Shown: positions 25,205 to 33,108, counted from the first letter of the stretch. The stretch is DNA of 64,000 nucleotides from an uncultured Ruminiclostridium sp. (GCA_902490005.1 CABUCM010000001.1:1-64000), one strand, 5' to 3'. The notes: a model not told the origin generated them from the sequence alone. Made by a program: numbers and translations.

Positions 25205-27058
25205 TTATTCTTTCGTGGGCTGGTTCTTTCTTGGACGCAGTCCCCAAAGAAGGCCGGAGGATATCACGAGAGGGATCACAAGCGGCAACAGGCTGAAATC
25301 TCCTGTTTCCGGGCGGGAACTGTCTTCCTGCTGGATTTCGTTTTCTACCGTTAAGCCGCCGTCCAGAGGGATCAGGGAGATGACCGCCTGTTCAATGCCC
25401 TGGGCCGCCAGGTCCACCTTTGCCTGGGCCAAAACAGTTTGGTCCTGGGGCACCGCCTCTATGGCGGCGGTCAGGGCCTCTACGCTTTCCTGGGTGTAGC
25501 GGCTCAGGTCCTTGGGAATCATGGACAGGGCTTCCTCTACCAGCATATAATCGGCGGGCCGTAAGGCCAAGGCGGACGATGCGGCTTGAATTGCCTGGGC
25601 CATAGCGTCCACCTGCGTTTGTTCCGCCAACGTACAGCCATACAGTACTTGGTCGACGGACTGGTTCAGAGCGGCGACCGATTCCTCTGTGTAAGGGTTT
25701 AAATCTACCGGAACGGAAGCGGCGGCCTGTTCCACCTTGGTATAATCAGCGGGTTCCGCGCCGCAGTAAGGAAAGGCCTTTCCCATGGTCCAGATTCCGC
25801 CGCTGTTTTTCTGATTTAATAAAACAACAAAGTCTTCCATTTTAAAAAAATCGGCGGACTTAGCGGCCGGGCCCGGGTTTATCTCCGGCAAGGGGGAGAA
25901 GGGTAAATAATAACAATTGGAAATTTTTTCAAAGCTTTCTTTCTGGCTGCCGGTAAAAGCGCCGCCGTAAAGGAAGCTGTCAGAAACCTGGCCCGCGGCG
26001 TAGGAATTGGCGATGGCGCCGGCACTGGCGGCGTCGCCGCCGACGCCCAGAAAGCCCCCGCCGTATACGGCGTTTTTCACGTTGGCGGCAGTGTAGCAAT
26101 TCTCAATCAGGACGTTAGCGCTGTTTCCGATAAAGCCGCCGGACCAGGTGCCGCCGGAAATGGCGCCTTCGGCATAGCACCGCCGGATGGCGGCGGGGGC
26201 TTTTCCCGTTTCAGCAAAAGCCGCGCCGGCAAAACCGCCCGCCGCGGCTGACACCGCGTTTTGAATTCCGGAGATTTCCCCAGAGAAAGAGCATAGCTCC
26301 AATACCGCTCCCGGCCCGGCCGCGCCGCAAAGGCCGCCTGTGGTGCCATAGCCGTTAGGGTCCGATAAACGCCCTTCCCGGACAGAAACGCTGCTGATTT
26401 TGCCATAGCAAATTCCCGCTATGCTGCCAGCGGCAACAAGCCGCTTCGTGGGCAGGCTGACGGCGAAAAGGGAAGAGTCGGCGACCAGACAGTGATCGAT
26501 AGAACCGGACTCCGTTAAATAGGCGCATAAAACAGCGCTGGCTCCATAGGTTTGCTCCCCTTGCTTTTGAGGAGTAAAAAAGACGGAGGCATTTTCCAGG
26601 CTCAAGTTGGAAATATGGCCGCTGACAGCCCCGAACAGGCCGGTGCAGGTGCCTTCATAGGGAGAAGACTGGGATCCAATGGTAAGATTGGAGATCACAT
26701 GGCCGTTGCCGTCAAAGCTGCCGCTGAAAACAATAGGCTTGTCCGGGTTAGATTCCAGCTGATTCCCAATGGGAACCCAGCTATGGCCGGCTAAATCCAG
26801 ATCGGAGTTTAAAAGAATATCCGTGCTTTCAAAGGATATCCCCTGGTTTACAAGCTCCGCCAGCCCAGCTAGCTGGGGAGCGGTGGAAATAGTATATTCT
26901 TTTTTAGGAGATTTGGCGTCATACCAAGAGGTATCAACGGTTCCATCCCATAAGCTTGGAATTCCCTTGGCGTTTGCCGTGATTCCAGCGCTGGTCAATA
27001 CAACGCTGAAAAAACAGAAGGCCAAGAGCATGCAAAGCAGTTTGTGTTTTACGATCAT
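25205..27058 (-). CDS. Sortase-anchored surface protein with GLUG repeats
   Basis: 617 residues. Signal peptide at 1-30. A beta-helical region (about 35-390) carries GLUG-type repeats (GLFGAVSGHISNLSL, GLCGAAGPGAVLEL, GGFIGNSANVLIEN, GGFLGVGGDAASAG). Two to three helical repeats of about 50 residues follow (SVPVDLNPYTEESVAALNQ..., SMIPKDLSRYTQESVEALT...), resembling FIVAR modules. The end has a sortase-like motif RPETG, a hydrophobic span and a basic tail (RPRKNQ). It would be wall-attached and exposed, perhaps an adhesin or glycan binder. RPETG departs from LPxTG at the first position. Monocistronic. Confidence 0.82.
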   Translation of the reverse strand: MIVKHKLLCMLLAFCFFSVVLTSAGITANAKGIPSLWDGTVDTSWYDAKSPKKEYTISTAPQLAGLAELVNQGISFESTDILLNSDLDLAGHSWVPIGNQLESNPDKPIVFSGSFDGNGHVISNLTIGSQSSPYEGTCTGLFGAVSGHISNLSLENASVFFTPQKQGEQTYGASAVLCAYLTESGSIDHCLVADSSLFAVSLPTKRLVAAGSIAGICYGKISSVSVREGRLSDPNGYGTTGGLCGAAGPGAVLELCSFSGEISGIQNAVSAAAGGFAGAAFAETGKAPAAIRRCYAEGAISGGTWSGGFIGNSANVLIENCYTAANVKNAVYGGGFLGVGGDAASAGAIANSYAAGQVSDSFLYGGAFTGSQKESFEKISNCYYLPFSPLPEINPGPAAKSADFFKMEDFVVLLNQKNSGGIWTMGKAFPYCGAEPADYTKVEQAAASVPVDLNPYTEESVAALNQSVDQVLYGCTLAEQTQVDAMAQAIQAASSALALRPADYMLVEEALSMIPKDLSRYTQESVEALTAAIEAVPQDQTVLAQAKVDLAAQGIEQAVISLIPLDGGLTVENEIQQEDSSRPETGDFSLLPLVIPLVISSGLLWGLRPRKNQPTKE

Positions 27059-27182
27059 GGCTTACGGTCCCCTCACTGGTCAAGGTAAAAGAGCGTCTTC
27101 ATAAAAAGATACAATTTAATCTAAATTGTATCATAAAACAAACGCAATGCCAATAGAGAATTTCCTTTTGAAAGTTTTGTGC

Positions 27183-27188
27183 TATAAT
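27183..27188 (+). promoter_or_regulatory. Extended -10 promoter of the DUF3842 gene
   Basis: TGC precedes TATAAT (27183-27188), giving an extended -10 element about 58 bases before the GTG start at 27247. Confidence 0.55.
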
Positions 27189-27246
27189 AGAATCAATAAG
27201 AATCATCCAGTAAGATGAATGCAATGGAAAACGGAGGCGTTTACAC

Positions 27247-27678
27247 GTGAGAAATAGTCAGTGCCGGGTATTGATTATCGACGGGCAGGGAGGAAGAATT
27301 GGAAAACAATTGGTGGAAGCCATTGGAGGGGATCCCAGGATTGAACTTACCGTGGTAGGTACCAACAGCGCGGCCACTGCTAATATGATGAAGGGCGGCG
27401 CGAAAAACGCGGCCACCGGCGAAAATGCCGTGGTGGTTGGCTGCCGCAAAGCGGATATTATCGCCGGGCCTATCGGCATCGTCATCGCCGATGCCCTCAT
27501 GGGAGAAACCACGCCGAGGATGGCGGCGGCGGTGGGGCAAAGCCTGGCGAAAAAGATTTTGATCCCCATCAATAAATGCGACAATATTGTGATTGGAACC
27601 GGGGGAAGAACGGTGACAGAACTGATCCAGGAAGCGGTGGAGCTGATTCTCCGCTCGCTGGATTCCAAATCCTGTTGA
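27247..27678 (+). CDS. DUF3842 family protein
   Basis: 143 residues from GTG 27247 behind CGGAGG. The family pattern is clear: a Rossmann-like start (VLIIDGQGGRIGKQLVEAI), GTNSAATANMMKGGA, DIIAGPIGIVIADALMGE and KKILIPINKCDN. The glycine-rich start suggests nucleotide binding. No function is known for the family. Its TGA stop lies inside the -35 hexamer of the next promoter. Confidence 0.85.
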   Translation: MRNSQCRVLIIDGQGGRIGKQLVEAIGGDPRIELTVVGTNSAATANMMKGGAKNAATGENAVVVGCRKADIIAGPIGIVIADALMGETTPRMAAAVGQSLAKKILIPINKCDNIVIGTGGRTVTELIQEAVELILRSLDSKSC

Positions 27679-27703
27679 CAATGCCCCTGTTTTTCTATAT
27701 AAT
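27675..27703 (+). promoter_or_regulatory. Consensus promoter of the ECF gene (TTGACA-N17-TATAAT)
   Basis: TTGACA 27675-27680 and TATAAT 27698-27703 are a perfect consensus pair at 17 bases. The stop codon of the DUF3842 gene (27676-27678) is part of the -35 box. Confidence 0.92.
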
Positions 27704-27709
27704 GGTAAC

Positions 27710-27861
27710 GTCGGCAGGAAGCCGGCGCCTGGGGCAGAAGCCCGTTCAAAGCAACAGCGTACTTAATTTTATTTTTACATGAATAGATAAGGATATCAAG
27801 AAGATATCAGCTTTCAGAAGAAAGCGGGTATCTTCTTTTTCATGTCTTGAGGAGGATTTGC
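27710..27861 (+). promoter_or_regulatory. Attenuator-like leader with terminator before the ECF start codon
   Basis: A leader of about 150 bases starts with two GC hairpins (CGGC-AGGAA-GCCG and GGGC-AGAA-GCCC, 27711-27755) and ends with a 17-bp terminator (27798-27841) plus T-run only 20 bases before the ATG. Upstream GATATC (27792-27797) can pair with the palindromic GATATC (27803-27808) inside the left terminator arm, giving an antiterminator. This is the arrangement of a riboswitch or attenuator. I could not match a known class. Confidence 0.6.
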
Positions 27862-28401
27862 ATGAAACAGACAAAAAATTTAGTAACTGCTGGAATGTGT
27901 GTGGCCCTGGGAATTGTGCTTCCTTTGGCGTTTCATATGATTCCGGATGCCGGAAAGGTATTTTTGCCGATGCATATACCGGTGCTGCTGTGCGGCTTGC
28001 TGTGCGGCCCGTTTTATGGCCTTGGCTGCGGGATTTTGGCGCCGCTGCTTTCCCATCTGATCACTGGGATGCCGCCTACCGCTATGCTGCCCAGCATGCT
28101 TTGTGAGCTGGCGGCCTACGGCCTGCTGTCCGGCGTGCTGATTCGGGTGGTGCAGACCAAGTGGAATCTGGCGAATCTGTACACAGCCCTGATCGGCGCG
28201 ATGATTTGCGGCAGAATCATCAACGGGGCGCTGAACGCCTTGATTTTCAACGCGGGACAGTATTCCTTGCAGCTATGGCTGACCGCTTCCTTTGTGAAAG
28301 CGATTCCGGGAATTGTGATTCAGCTGGCATTGATCCCTGTTCTGATCTTGGCTCTTCAGAAAGCGAGGCTGGCAGACCGCACCGGTGTGCCAAGCGTTTA
28401 A
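27862..28401 (+). CDS. ECF transporter S component, substrate unknown
   Basis: 179 residues, about five to six membrane spans. LPMHIPVLLCGLLCGPFYGLGCG, APLLSHLITGMPPTAMLPSMLCELAAYGLLSG is the pattern of vitamin-type S components. It would bind a vitamin or related small molecule and join a shared EcfT-EcfA module encoded elsewhere. The transcribed leader with its terminator suggests control by the transported compound. Pantothenate or folate types resemble it from memory, but I cannot decide. ATG 27862, strong GGAGG. Confidence 0.8.
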   Translation: MKQTKNLVTAGMCVALGIVLPLAFHMIPDAGKVFLPMHIPVLLCGLLCGPFYGLGCGILAPLLSHLITGMPPTAMLPSMLCELAAYGLLSGVLIRVVQTKWNLANLYTALIGAMICGRIINGALNALIFNAGQYSLQLWLTASFVKAIPGIVIQLALIPVLILALQKARLADRTGVPSV

Positions 28402-28411
28402 ACGTAACGAT

Positions 28412-28448
28412 AAAAAGGCTGGTATCCAATTTGGATACCAGCCTTTTT
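28412..28448. terminator. 37-nt palindromic bidirectional terminator
   Basis: AAAAAGGCTGGTATCCAA, one central T (28430), and the exact complement. A-run and T-run flank both sides, so it ends both the ECF gene and the convergent deoC. Confidence 0.95.
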
Positions 28449-28457
28449 GAAGTCAAC

Positions 28458-29195
28458 TCATTTTTTCCTCTGGGCCTTAGCCTCTTCCGGCGTACAGCCA
28501 AGGACTACCGGTGTGGAACGGTAGCCGACCCCCATGCGGTCGATTCCCATGTCGATCAGCTGAAAGAAGTGCTCCTGGGTGCGGATGCCGCCGGCGCCTT
28601 TAATCTGGCAGCGGTCTTGGGCAGCTTCCATCATCGCGGAGATTACCTCCACGGTAGCGCCTTCGTTTTTGCCGCCGGTAAAAAATCCGGTGGAGGTTTT
28701 TACAAAGTCCGCACCGGCGGAAACGGCGGCTTGCGTCGCTTTTTTCACCTGCTCAATGGTGAGCGCGTCGGTTTCAAAAATTACCTTTACCGCGGTTTGA
28801 TAGGAATGGCAGACGTCGCACACCGCTTTCATATCCGCCTCCACCTGAGCCCACAGGCCGCTGCGGATCCAACCGTAGTTAGCCACGATATCCAGCTCGA
28901 AAACCTGCCCGGTTTTACAGTATTCCTCTGCCTGCATTACCTTTGACGCAGTAGTGGAAAGGCCAAAAGGAAAATCGCATACCACGCAGACCTGGGTGTC
29001 GGTTCCCCGGCACATTTCAGCGGCAATCTCTAAAGAAGAGGGGTTGACGCAAACGGTGCGGCAACCAAAATCAATACCCTCCTGAATGTATTTCCGAATT
29101 TCATCTTGTGTAAATTCCGGCTTTAACACCGATTGGTCAATATAAGCGGCAAGCTCCGCCACCGACATTTCACAGGCTTTTTTCAACGGTTTCAT
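28458..29195 (-). CDS. deoC: Deoxyribose-phosphate aldolase DeoC
   Basis: 245 residues. Cleaves 2-deoxyribose 5-phosphate to acetaldehyde and glyceraldehyde 3-phosphate in nucleoside catabolism. DeoC family marks: IDQSVLKPEFT, VCVNPSSL, VCDFPFG, KVIFETDALT, and the Schiff-base lysine K166 in FVKTSTGF, then GAGGIRT. The common DHTLL start is DQSVL here. Starts at ATG 29195 with only a weak GGAA site; M9 is an alternative. Own promoter at 29262-29291; no other deo genes nearby. Confidence 0.92.
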   Translation of the reverse strand: MKPLKKACEMSVAELAAYIDQSVLKPEFTQDEIRKYIQEGIDFGCRTVCVNPSSLEIAAEMCRGTDTQVCVVCDFPFGLSTTASKVMQAEEYCKTGQVFELDIVANYGWIRSGLWAQVEADMKAVCDVCHSYQTAVKVIFETDALTIEQVKKATQAAVSAGADFVKTSTGFFTGGKNEGATVEVISAMMEAAQDRCQIKGAGGIRTQEHFFQLIDMGIDRMGVGYRSTPVVLGCTPEEAKAQRKK

Positions 29196-29261
29196 TTTTT
29201 ATTCCAGCGATTGCTTCCATTTGCCGATTCCGGCAGACAATACGCTTCCTTTCTCAATTTT

Positions 29262-29291
29262 ATTCTAGCACTGGGAAAAAATTACTGTCAA
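29262..29291 (-). promoter_or_regulatory. Promoter of deoC
   Basis: On the minus strand TTGACA (29286-29291) and TAGAAT (29262-29267), 18 bases apart, with TGC before the -10. Confidence 0.75.
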
Positions 29292-29691
29292 CATGGGAAA
29301 CTAGACATTTTCAGGCCCGCATCTGAAAAACAGGGGACGCTTTTCAGCCTGCTGTCTTGGGAGTAAAGCAAAAAACCTTCATTATGTATATAATCTGTTT
29401 TGCCAAGAAATATAATTTCCTGAAAATAAACGAGATTTTTTATTTTTAGGAAAAAGTATTGACTTCGTGAAATATTGTTTTATAATATAAGCAGATAAAA
29501 GATGTTTTAAAAGGAATGTTTTTAATTTAAAACGTTTTTTGCCAAATTGAAAGAAATTTTATTTCTTAATTTAAATTTATGCTTGAAAAAATACGAGAAA
29601 TAATATTTTTTAAGATTCTTTACGGTAGGCGGCATCTATAAAAAAGGATGCTAAAACATAATATTTTCAATTATTTGGAGGTTGGTTTTAA
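29292..29691 (+). promoter_or_regulatory. Promoter and long AT-rich leader of the second aldolase
   Basis: TTGACT (29459-29464) and TATAAT (29481-29486) at 16 bases give a promoter directed at the aldolase gene, leaving a leader of about 200 bases that is very AT-rich with runs of A and T and no evident hairpin or frame. No gene is supported between 29196 and 29691. Confidence 0.65.
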
Positions 29692-30555
29692 ATGTTAATG
29701 AACATGAAGGATTTGCTGGCGGTTGCCAATGAGCACAAATTCGCGGTACCGGCGTTCAACATCAGCGACTATTCTATGCTGAACGGTATCTTCGAGGCCA
29801 GCGAGGAAAAGCAGGCTCCTGTGATCATCGCGATTCATCCTGACGAGTTAAAGCATACCGGCACCGAGATGGTAAAGGCTGTCATCGAAAAGGCTCACAA
29901 AGCCACTGTTCCGGTCTGTATCCATTTGGATCACGGCGCCACCTTTGAACAGGTCATGCTGGCCATTCAGAGCGGCTTTACTTCTGTTATGATTGACGGT
30001 TCCAGCCTTTCTTTCGAAGATAATATCGCTATTTGTAAAAAGGTAGCGGAGGCCGCTCACGCTGTTAACGTTTCCGTTGAGGGCGAACTGGGCACCATCG
30101 GTTCCACCGACGCCCAGGCCGAGGCCGGTGCCAGCACCATCATTTATACCGATCCCGACGCTGCTGTGAAGTTTGTGGAAGCCACCGGTGTGGACACCCT
30201 TGCCATCGCCATCGGCACCTCCCACGGCATTTATCCTAAGGGCATGAAGCCGGAGCTGAAGCTGGATCTTCTGAAGGTGATTAAGAGCAAGGTTTCTATC
30301 CCGCTGGTCCTCCACGGCGGCTCCAATAACCCGGATGCTGAAATCGGCCAGTCTGTGACCCTGGGCGTGAACAAGATCAACATCTCCAGCGACATCAAGG
30401 TTTCTTATTATGAGAAGATGCGCGAGGTTCTGAAGGACGAAAGCCTGAGAGAGCCCAACGTCATTCAGCCCGCCTGCATCGCCGCCATGAAGGAAACCGC
30501 TTATCATAAGATCGAGCTGTTCCAGGCGGACGGCAAAGCGGCTCTGTATCGCTAA
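29692..30555 (+). CDS. Class II ketose-bisphosphate aldolase (GatY/KbaY/Fba type)
   Basis: 287 residues. Marks: FAVPAFNISDYSML, PVCIHLDHGATFE with the catalytic aspartate and zinc histidine, VSVEGELG, AIAIGTSHGIY, VLHGGSNNPD. Closer to standard class II aldolases than the copy at 21476 (IHLDHG against HHLDHS). Codon use is highly biased to a few C-ending codons compared with neighbours, suggesting high expression; it may be the main glycolytic aldolase. Own promoter and terminator; strong TTGGAGG site. ATG 29698 is an alternative start. Confidence 0.9.
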   Translation: MLMNMKDLLAVANEHKFAVPAFNISDYSMLNGIFEASEEKQAPVIIAIHPDELKHTGTEMVKAVIEKAHKATVPVCIHLDHGATFEQVMLAIQSGFTSVMIDGSSLSFEDNIAICKKVAEAAHAVNVSVEGELGTIGSTDAQAEAGASTIIYTDPDAAVKFVEATGVDTLAIAIGTSHGIYPKGMKPELKLDLLKVIKSKVSIPLVLHGGSNNPDAEIGQSVTLGVNKINISSDIKVSYYEKMREVLKDESLREPNVIQPACIAAMKETAYHKIELFQADGKAALYR

Positions 30556-30595
30556 TCAGCGGAACAATCCGCACGCACCATCTTTACCGCATAAA

Positions 30596-30634
30596 ACCCT
30601 GTAGAACAGCGGAAAACTGTTTTACAGGGTTTTG
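30596..30634 (+). terminator. Terminator of the second aldolase gene
   Basis: ACCCTGTAGAACAG pairs with CTGTTTTACAGGGT (one wobble) around a 7-base loop, followed by TTTTG. Confidence 0.9.
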
Positions 30635-30678
30635 TTCATCGGGAAAGAGGAAAATTAAAACTGGAAAGGAGGAATTTG

Positions 30679-31527
30679 ATGGACTTTTCGGAAGACAAAA
30701 CCGTAGTGGAGATGATCCGGGAAAAGTACGATCAGATTTTCATGGCGGAAAAGAAGGTAGCTGATTTCGTTTTGGAAAACCCAGAAAGAACGGTAAACGC
30801 CAATGTATCGGAGCTGGCGAATCTGAGCGGTGTCAGCGACGCCACGGTGATCCGGTTCTGCAAGCGGATCGGTTTTCAGGGGCACTACCAGTTTCGGATT
30901 ACCTTGTCCAGAGATTTGGGAAGGATTATGGAAGGGTATTCCCGCCAGAAAGACAATGGAGAGAACCAGACTGTCGCGGGTACCTTTCAGGACTACGCCA
31001 GGAAAATTTCGGCCATCGGTAAGCACATCAGCGATGAGACGATGAAACAATGCGTGGAACTGATTAAGTCCGCCAATTATATCCACGTGGTGGCGGCGGG
31101 CAATACGACCCATTTAGCCCGGTATATGGGCTTTCGGCTGGGACGTTTGGGCATCCGGTGTACCTATAACGAGTTGCCGGAGTATTTTTTAAACCACATT
31201 AATCTGGCGGAACCGGACGACGTAGTGTTTGCCATTTCAGAATCAGGAAGCTCCAAGCAGGTGATACAGGCCCTGGAGCTGGCCAGGGATAAGGGGCTGA
31301 AAACCATCGCGGTCACAGGTTACGAGTATTCCCCTATGACCAAGCTGGCGGATTGCCTGCTGCTTTCCGTATTTGAGGAGCAGTCCTTTGATTATTATAA
31401 AACTTACTCCCACTTGAAGGAAATGGCGGTATTGGACGCGGTATTGGCGTTTTTAAGTAGGGAGGACGGCATCAGCCAGACAATTGCCAATAAGGCGGAA
31501 ATGATTCTTTCCGAGACAAAAATTTAA
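30679..31527 (+). CDS. MurR/RpiR-family transcriptional regulator
   Basis: 282 residues from ATG 30679 behind AAAGGAGG. N-terminal HTH_6 (about 15-80: AEKKVADFVLENPERTVNANVSELANLSGVSDATVIRFCKRIGF) and a C-terminal SIS phosphosugar-binding domain (about 115-260: IHVVAAGNTTHLARYMGFRLGRLG, FAISESGSSKQVIQALELARDKG). It senses a sugar phosphate. It follows the aldolase after a terminator and may control it; its target is not shown by the sequence. Confidence 0.88.
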   Translation: MDFSEDKTVVEMIREKYDQIFMAEKKVADFVLENPERTVNANVSELANLSGVSDATVIRFCKRIGFQGHYQFRITLSRDLGRIMEGYSRQKDNGENQTVAGTFQDYARKISAIGKHISDETMKQCVELIKSANYIHVVAAGNTTHLARYMGFRLGRLGIRCTYNELPEYFLNHINLAEPDDVVFAISESGSSKQVIQALELARDKGLKTIAVTGYEYSPMTKLADCLLLSVFEEQSFDYYKTYSHLKEMAVLDAVLAFLSREDGISQTIANKAEMILSETKI

Positions 31528-31535
31528 GCGAGATA

Positions 31536-31572
31536 CAAAAAGGCATCCCGATGATTGGCGGGGGCCTTTTTC
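31536..31572 (+). terminator. Terminator of the RpiR gene
   Basis: AAAAAGGC-x-TCCCG and CGGG-x-GCCTTTTT form an interrupted stem with a T-run 10 bases after the stop. Confidence 0.8.
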
Positions 31573-31651
31573 ATTTTCAATGGGAGAGGCTGGCGTTTTT
31601 GCTTCAAACAGATTATAATAGGACTATCAATCGTTTGGAGGGAGCGTTATT

Positions 31652-32122
31652 ATGAGAAGAAAAGAGCGGGAAGTGACGGACGTCAAAAGAATCAAGGAGA
31701 TTATAGAGTCCTGCCGCTGCTGCCGGCTGGGATTTTACGACGGCAGTGAGGTTTATATTGTTCCTCTAGATTTTGGATATGAAGAATATGACGGGAAACG
31801 TGTGTTTTATTTTCACAGCGCGAAAAAGGGGCGAAAGATTGAATTGATCGCCAAAACCCCTGCCGTCGGCTTTGAGTTGGATACCAATCATGAATTGGTA
31901 GAAGGGAAGAGCGCGTGTGATTATACTTCCCGCTATCAAAGCGTTATCGGTACCGGAAAGGTAACCTTCGTGGAGGGTGAGAAAAACAAAACGGAAGCGC
32001 TGCAAAGCATTATGTTCCACAGCACGGGGAGAAATGATTGGGACTTTCCCTTGGTGAAGCTTGATAACGTGTGCGTCTTTCAGTTGGAGGTTGAGAAGCT
32101 ATCATGCAAAGAACACCGGTAA
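31652..32122 (+). CDS. Pyridoxamine-phosphate-oxidase-like flavoprotein (Nim-like)
   Basis: 156 residues, usual length for the group. Split beta-barrel FMN-binding family: MRRKEREVTD, IIESCRCCRLGFYDGSEVYIVPLDFGYE, RVFYFHSAKKGRKIELIAKTPAVGFELD, and the Y-x-S-V-I-G-x-G-K strand. The family includes 5-nitroimidazole reductases (Nim) and many proteins of unknown substrate. Preceded by a -10 TATAAT near 31614 and a GGAGGG site. The prophage remnant begins 13 bases after its stop, so the insertion or deletion event ended very near this gene. Confidence 0.85.
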   Translation: MRRKEREVTDVKRIKEIIESCRCCRLGFYDGSEVYIVPLDFGYEEYDGKRVFYFHSAKKGRKIELIAKTPAVGFELDTNHELVEGKSACDYTSRYQSVIGTGKVTFVEGEKNKTEALQSIMFHSTGRNDWDFPLVKLDNVCVFQLEVEKLSCKEHR

Positions 32123-32142
32123 AGCGGTAAATAGGAATCCCC

Positions 32143-32209
32143 TTACGGCTGGCGGGGTTAGGTACTCCCGTTCCGCATGGGAAAGGCCATAATCATTGTT
32201 TCTGCTCAT
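32143..32209 (-). pseudogene. Truncated early gene, relative of 758-910
   Basis: From the ATG at 32209 the frame gives MSRNNDYGLSHAEREYLTPP and then leaves the homology with the 50-residue protein at 758-910 and runs into the end of the flavoprotein gene. The break at about 32143 marks the left deletion end of the remnant. Confidence 0.75.
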
Positions 32210-32327
32210 TTTTTAGCCTCTCGCATTCCTGAAACCAATAGTCGCCGGCCGCCTTTTGGCTTTCGACTTCTTCTTCCAACTCCAAATATTTTTTCATTAA
32301 ACATATCATTAATTCCTTATCGTCCAT
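32193..32327 (-). CDS. Small phage early protein, 44 aa
   Basis: ATG 32327 behind AGGAGG within the segment shared with the left prophage. The product (MDDKELMICLMKKYLELEEE...) is a single acidic helix, probably a coiled coil. It fills the slot taken by an unrelated 59-residue gene at 897-1076, overlaps the truncated gene by 17 bases and has an intact frame. Confidence 0.55.
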   Translation of the reverse strand: MDDKELMICLMKKYLELEEEVESQKAAGDYWFQECERLKNEQKQ

Positions 32328-32332
32328 TTGAT

Positions 32333-32409
32333 AAACCTCCTATTTCGGTTTACTATATAAATACAGTATTTTCTCTTGCCGCGTTCCTGGTGCCAGCCGG
32401 ACCGCGGCT
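32333..32409. repeat. 77-bp segment shared with the left prophage (copy at 1082-1158)
   Basis: See the partner: gap-free, about three mismatches in 77 bases. It covers the end of the 48-residue gene, the intergenic gap and the next ribosome site. Confidence 0.9.
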
Positions 32410-32499
32410 TTGCTTTTTGTTTTTGTGACATTCCTCTATGTATCCGAATGCAATTAATCCGGCATAAACGCAAATAACTATAAAGGAAAGTTCAATCAT
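32353..32499 (-). CDS. Small membrane protein of the remnant, 48 aa
   Basis: ATG 32499; one hydrophobic segment (IELSFIVICVYAGLIAFGYI, residues 2-21) and a basic tail ending in the same GTRNAARENTVFI as the left-prophage gene 1102-1308. A mosaic gene: new N-terminus, shared C-terminus. Overlaps the next upstream gene by 4 bases. Role unknown. Confidence 0.55.
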   Translation of the reverse strand: MIELSFIVICVYAGLIAFGYIEECHKNKKQSRGPAGTRNAARENTVFI

Positions 32500-32768
32500 G
32501 CTGTTCCAACTTTTTTGTGGGGTGAAATTTCGTTTGATTTTTGCTCAGCTTTATAATTTAATTCCTCGCTGATGATTCGATTGCCATTATTCCATGATTC
32601 ATTTGGTAATAAGAGTTGTAAAGTAGCCTTGATCGATGAATAAAATCGCCATTTTTTAGGGTTCTTTTCCTCGTATCCGTATTCTGTCAGCCTGTCCATA
32701 ATCAAGGTTTGAATCATTCCGGTATAATTAATGCTGCTTTTGATGATTTCTTCTCCGCATATGGGCAT
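32496..32768 (-). CDS. Phage early protein, probable frameshift at the N-terminus
   Basis: The open frame from ATG 32768 gives 90 residues (MPICGEEIIKSS...). A better ribosome site (AAGGAG) precedes an ATG 5 bases upstream that reads MKCP and then shifts out of frame. Adding one C in the CCC run would give MKCPICGEE, a typical zinc-finger start. So the gene has probably lost one base and its first cysteine. Function unknown. Confidence 0.5.
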   Translation of the reverse strand: MPICGEEIIKSSINYTGMIQTLIMDRLTEYGYEEKNPKKWRFYSSIKATLQLLLPNESWNNGNRIISEELNYKAEQKSNEISPHKKVGTA

Positions 32769-32806
32769 TTCATAAAATCGCTCCTTGTCCTTTTTTTGCC
32801 TTTGTG

Positions 32807-33028
32807 TTATTCTTTTGGTGAGAGATTGGATTTATCAGAAACTACTGCGAATAGTTTTCGATGATTTTTGTGGAATAGGTTTTCCAGCTTAACAAGAACG
32901 GCGTATGAGGGTTTGTGTTTTCCGGTTTCTAAATATTGGATATCCGCTTTACTGATTCCTATTTTAGAAGCGACATATTTTTGAGACCAACCTCTTTTTA
33001 TCCGTTCTTGCTGCATTTGTAATTTCAT
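32807..33028 (-). CDS. Cro-like XRE regulator of the remnant
   Basis: 73 residues, ATG 33028 behind GAAAGGAGG. HTH at about 6-58 (QERIKRGWSQKYVASKIGISKADIQYLETGKHKPSYAVLVKLENLF). It is divergent from the repressor-like gene at 33120 and read from the promoter at 33080-33108, the Cro position. The frame is intact. Confidence 0.75.
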   Translation of the reverse strand: MKLQMQQERIKRGWSQKYVASKIGISKADIQYLETGKHKPSYAVLVKLENLFHKNHRKLFAVVSDKSNLSPKE

Positions 33029-33051
33029 TTTTCCTCCTTTCTCTCAAAATA

Positions 33052-33108
33052 AGTTAAGTGATACTTAATATTTAATTGTATTATAGTTAAGTAAAACTTA
33101 ACTGTCAA
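33052..33108 (-). promoter_or_regulatory. Early promoter with two operator dyads
   Basis: On the minus strand TTGACA (33103-33108), a 17-base spacer and TATAAT (33080-33085). A perfect dyad AGTTAAGT-AAA-ACTTAACT (33085-33103) fills the spacer and touches both boxes. A second, weaker dyad AGTTAAGT-GAT-ACTTAATA lies at 33052-33070, 33 bases away centre to centre. Confidence 0.88.
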
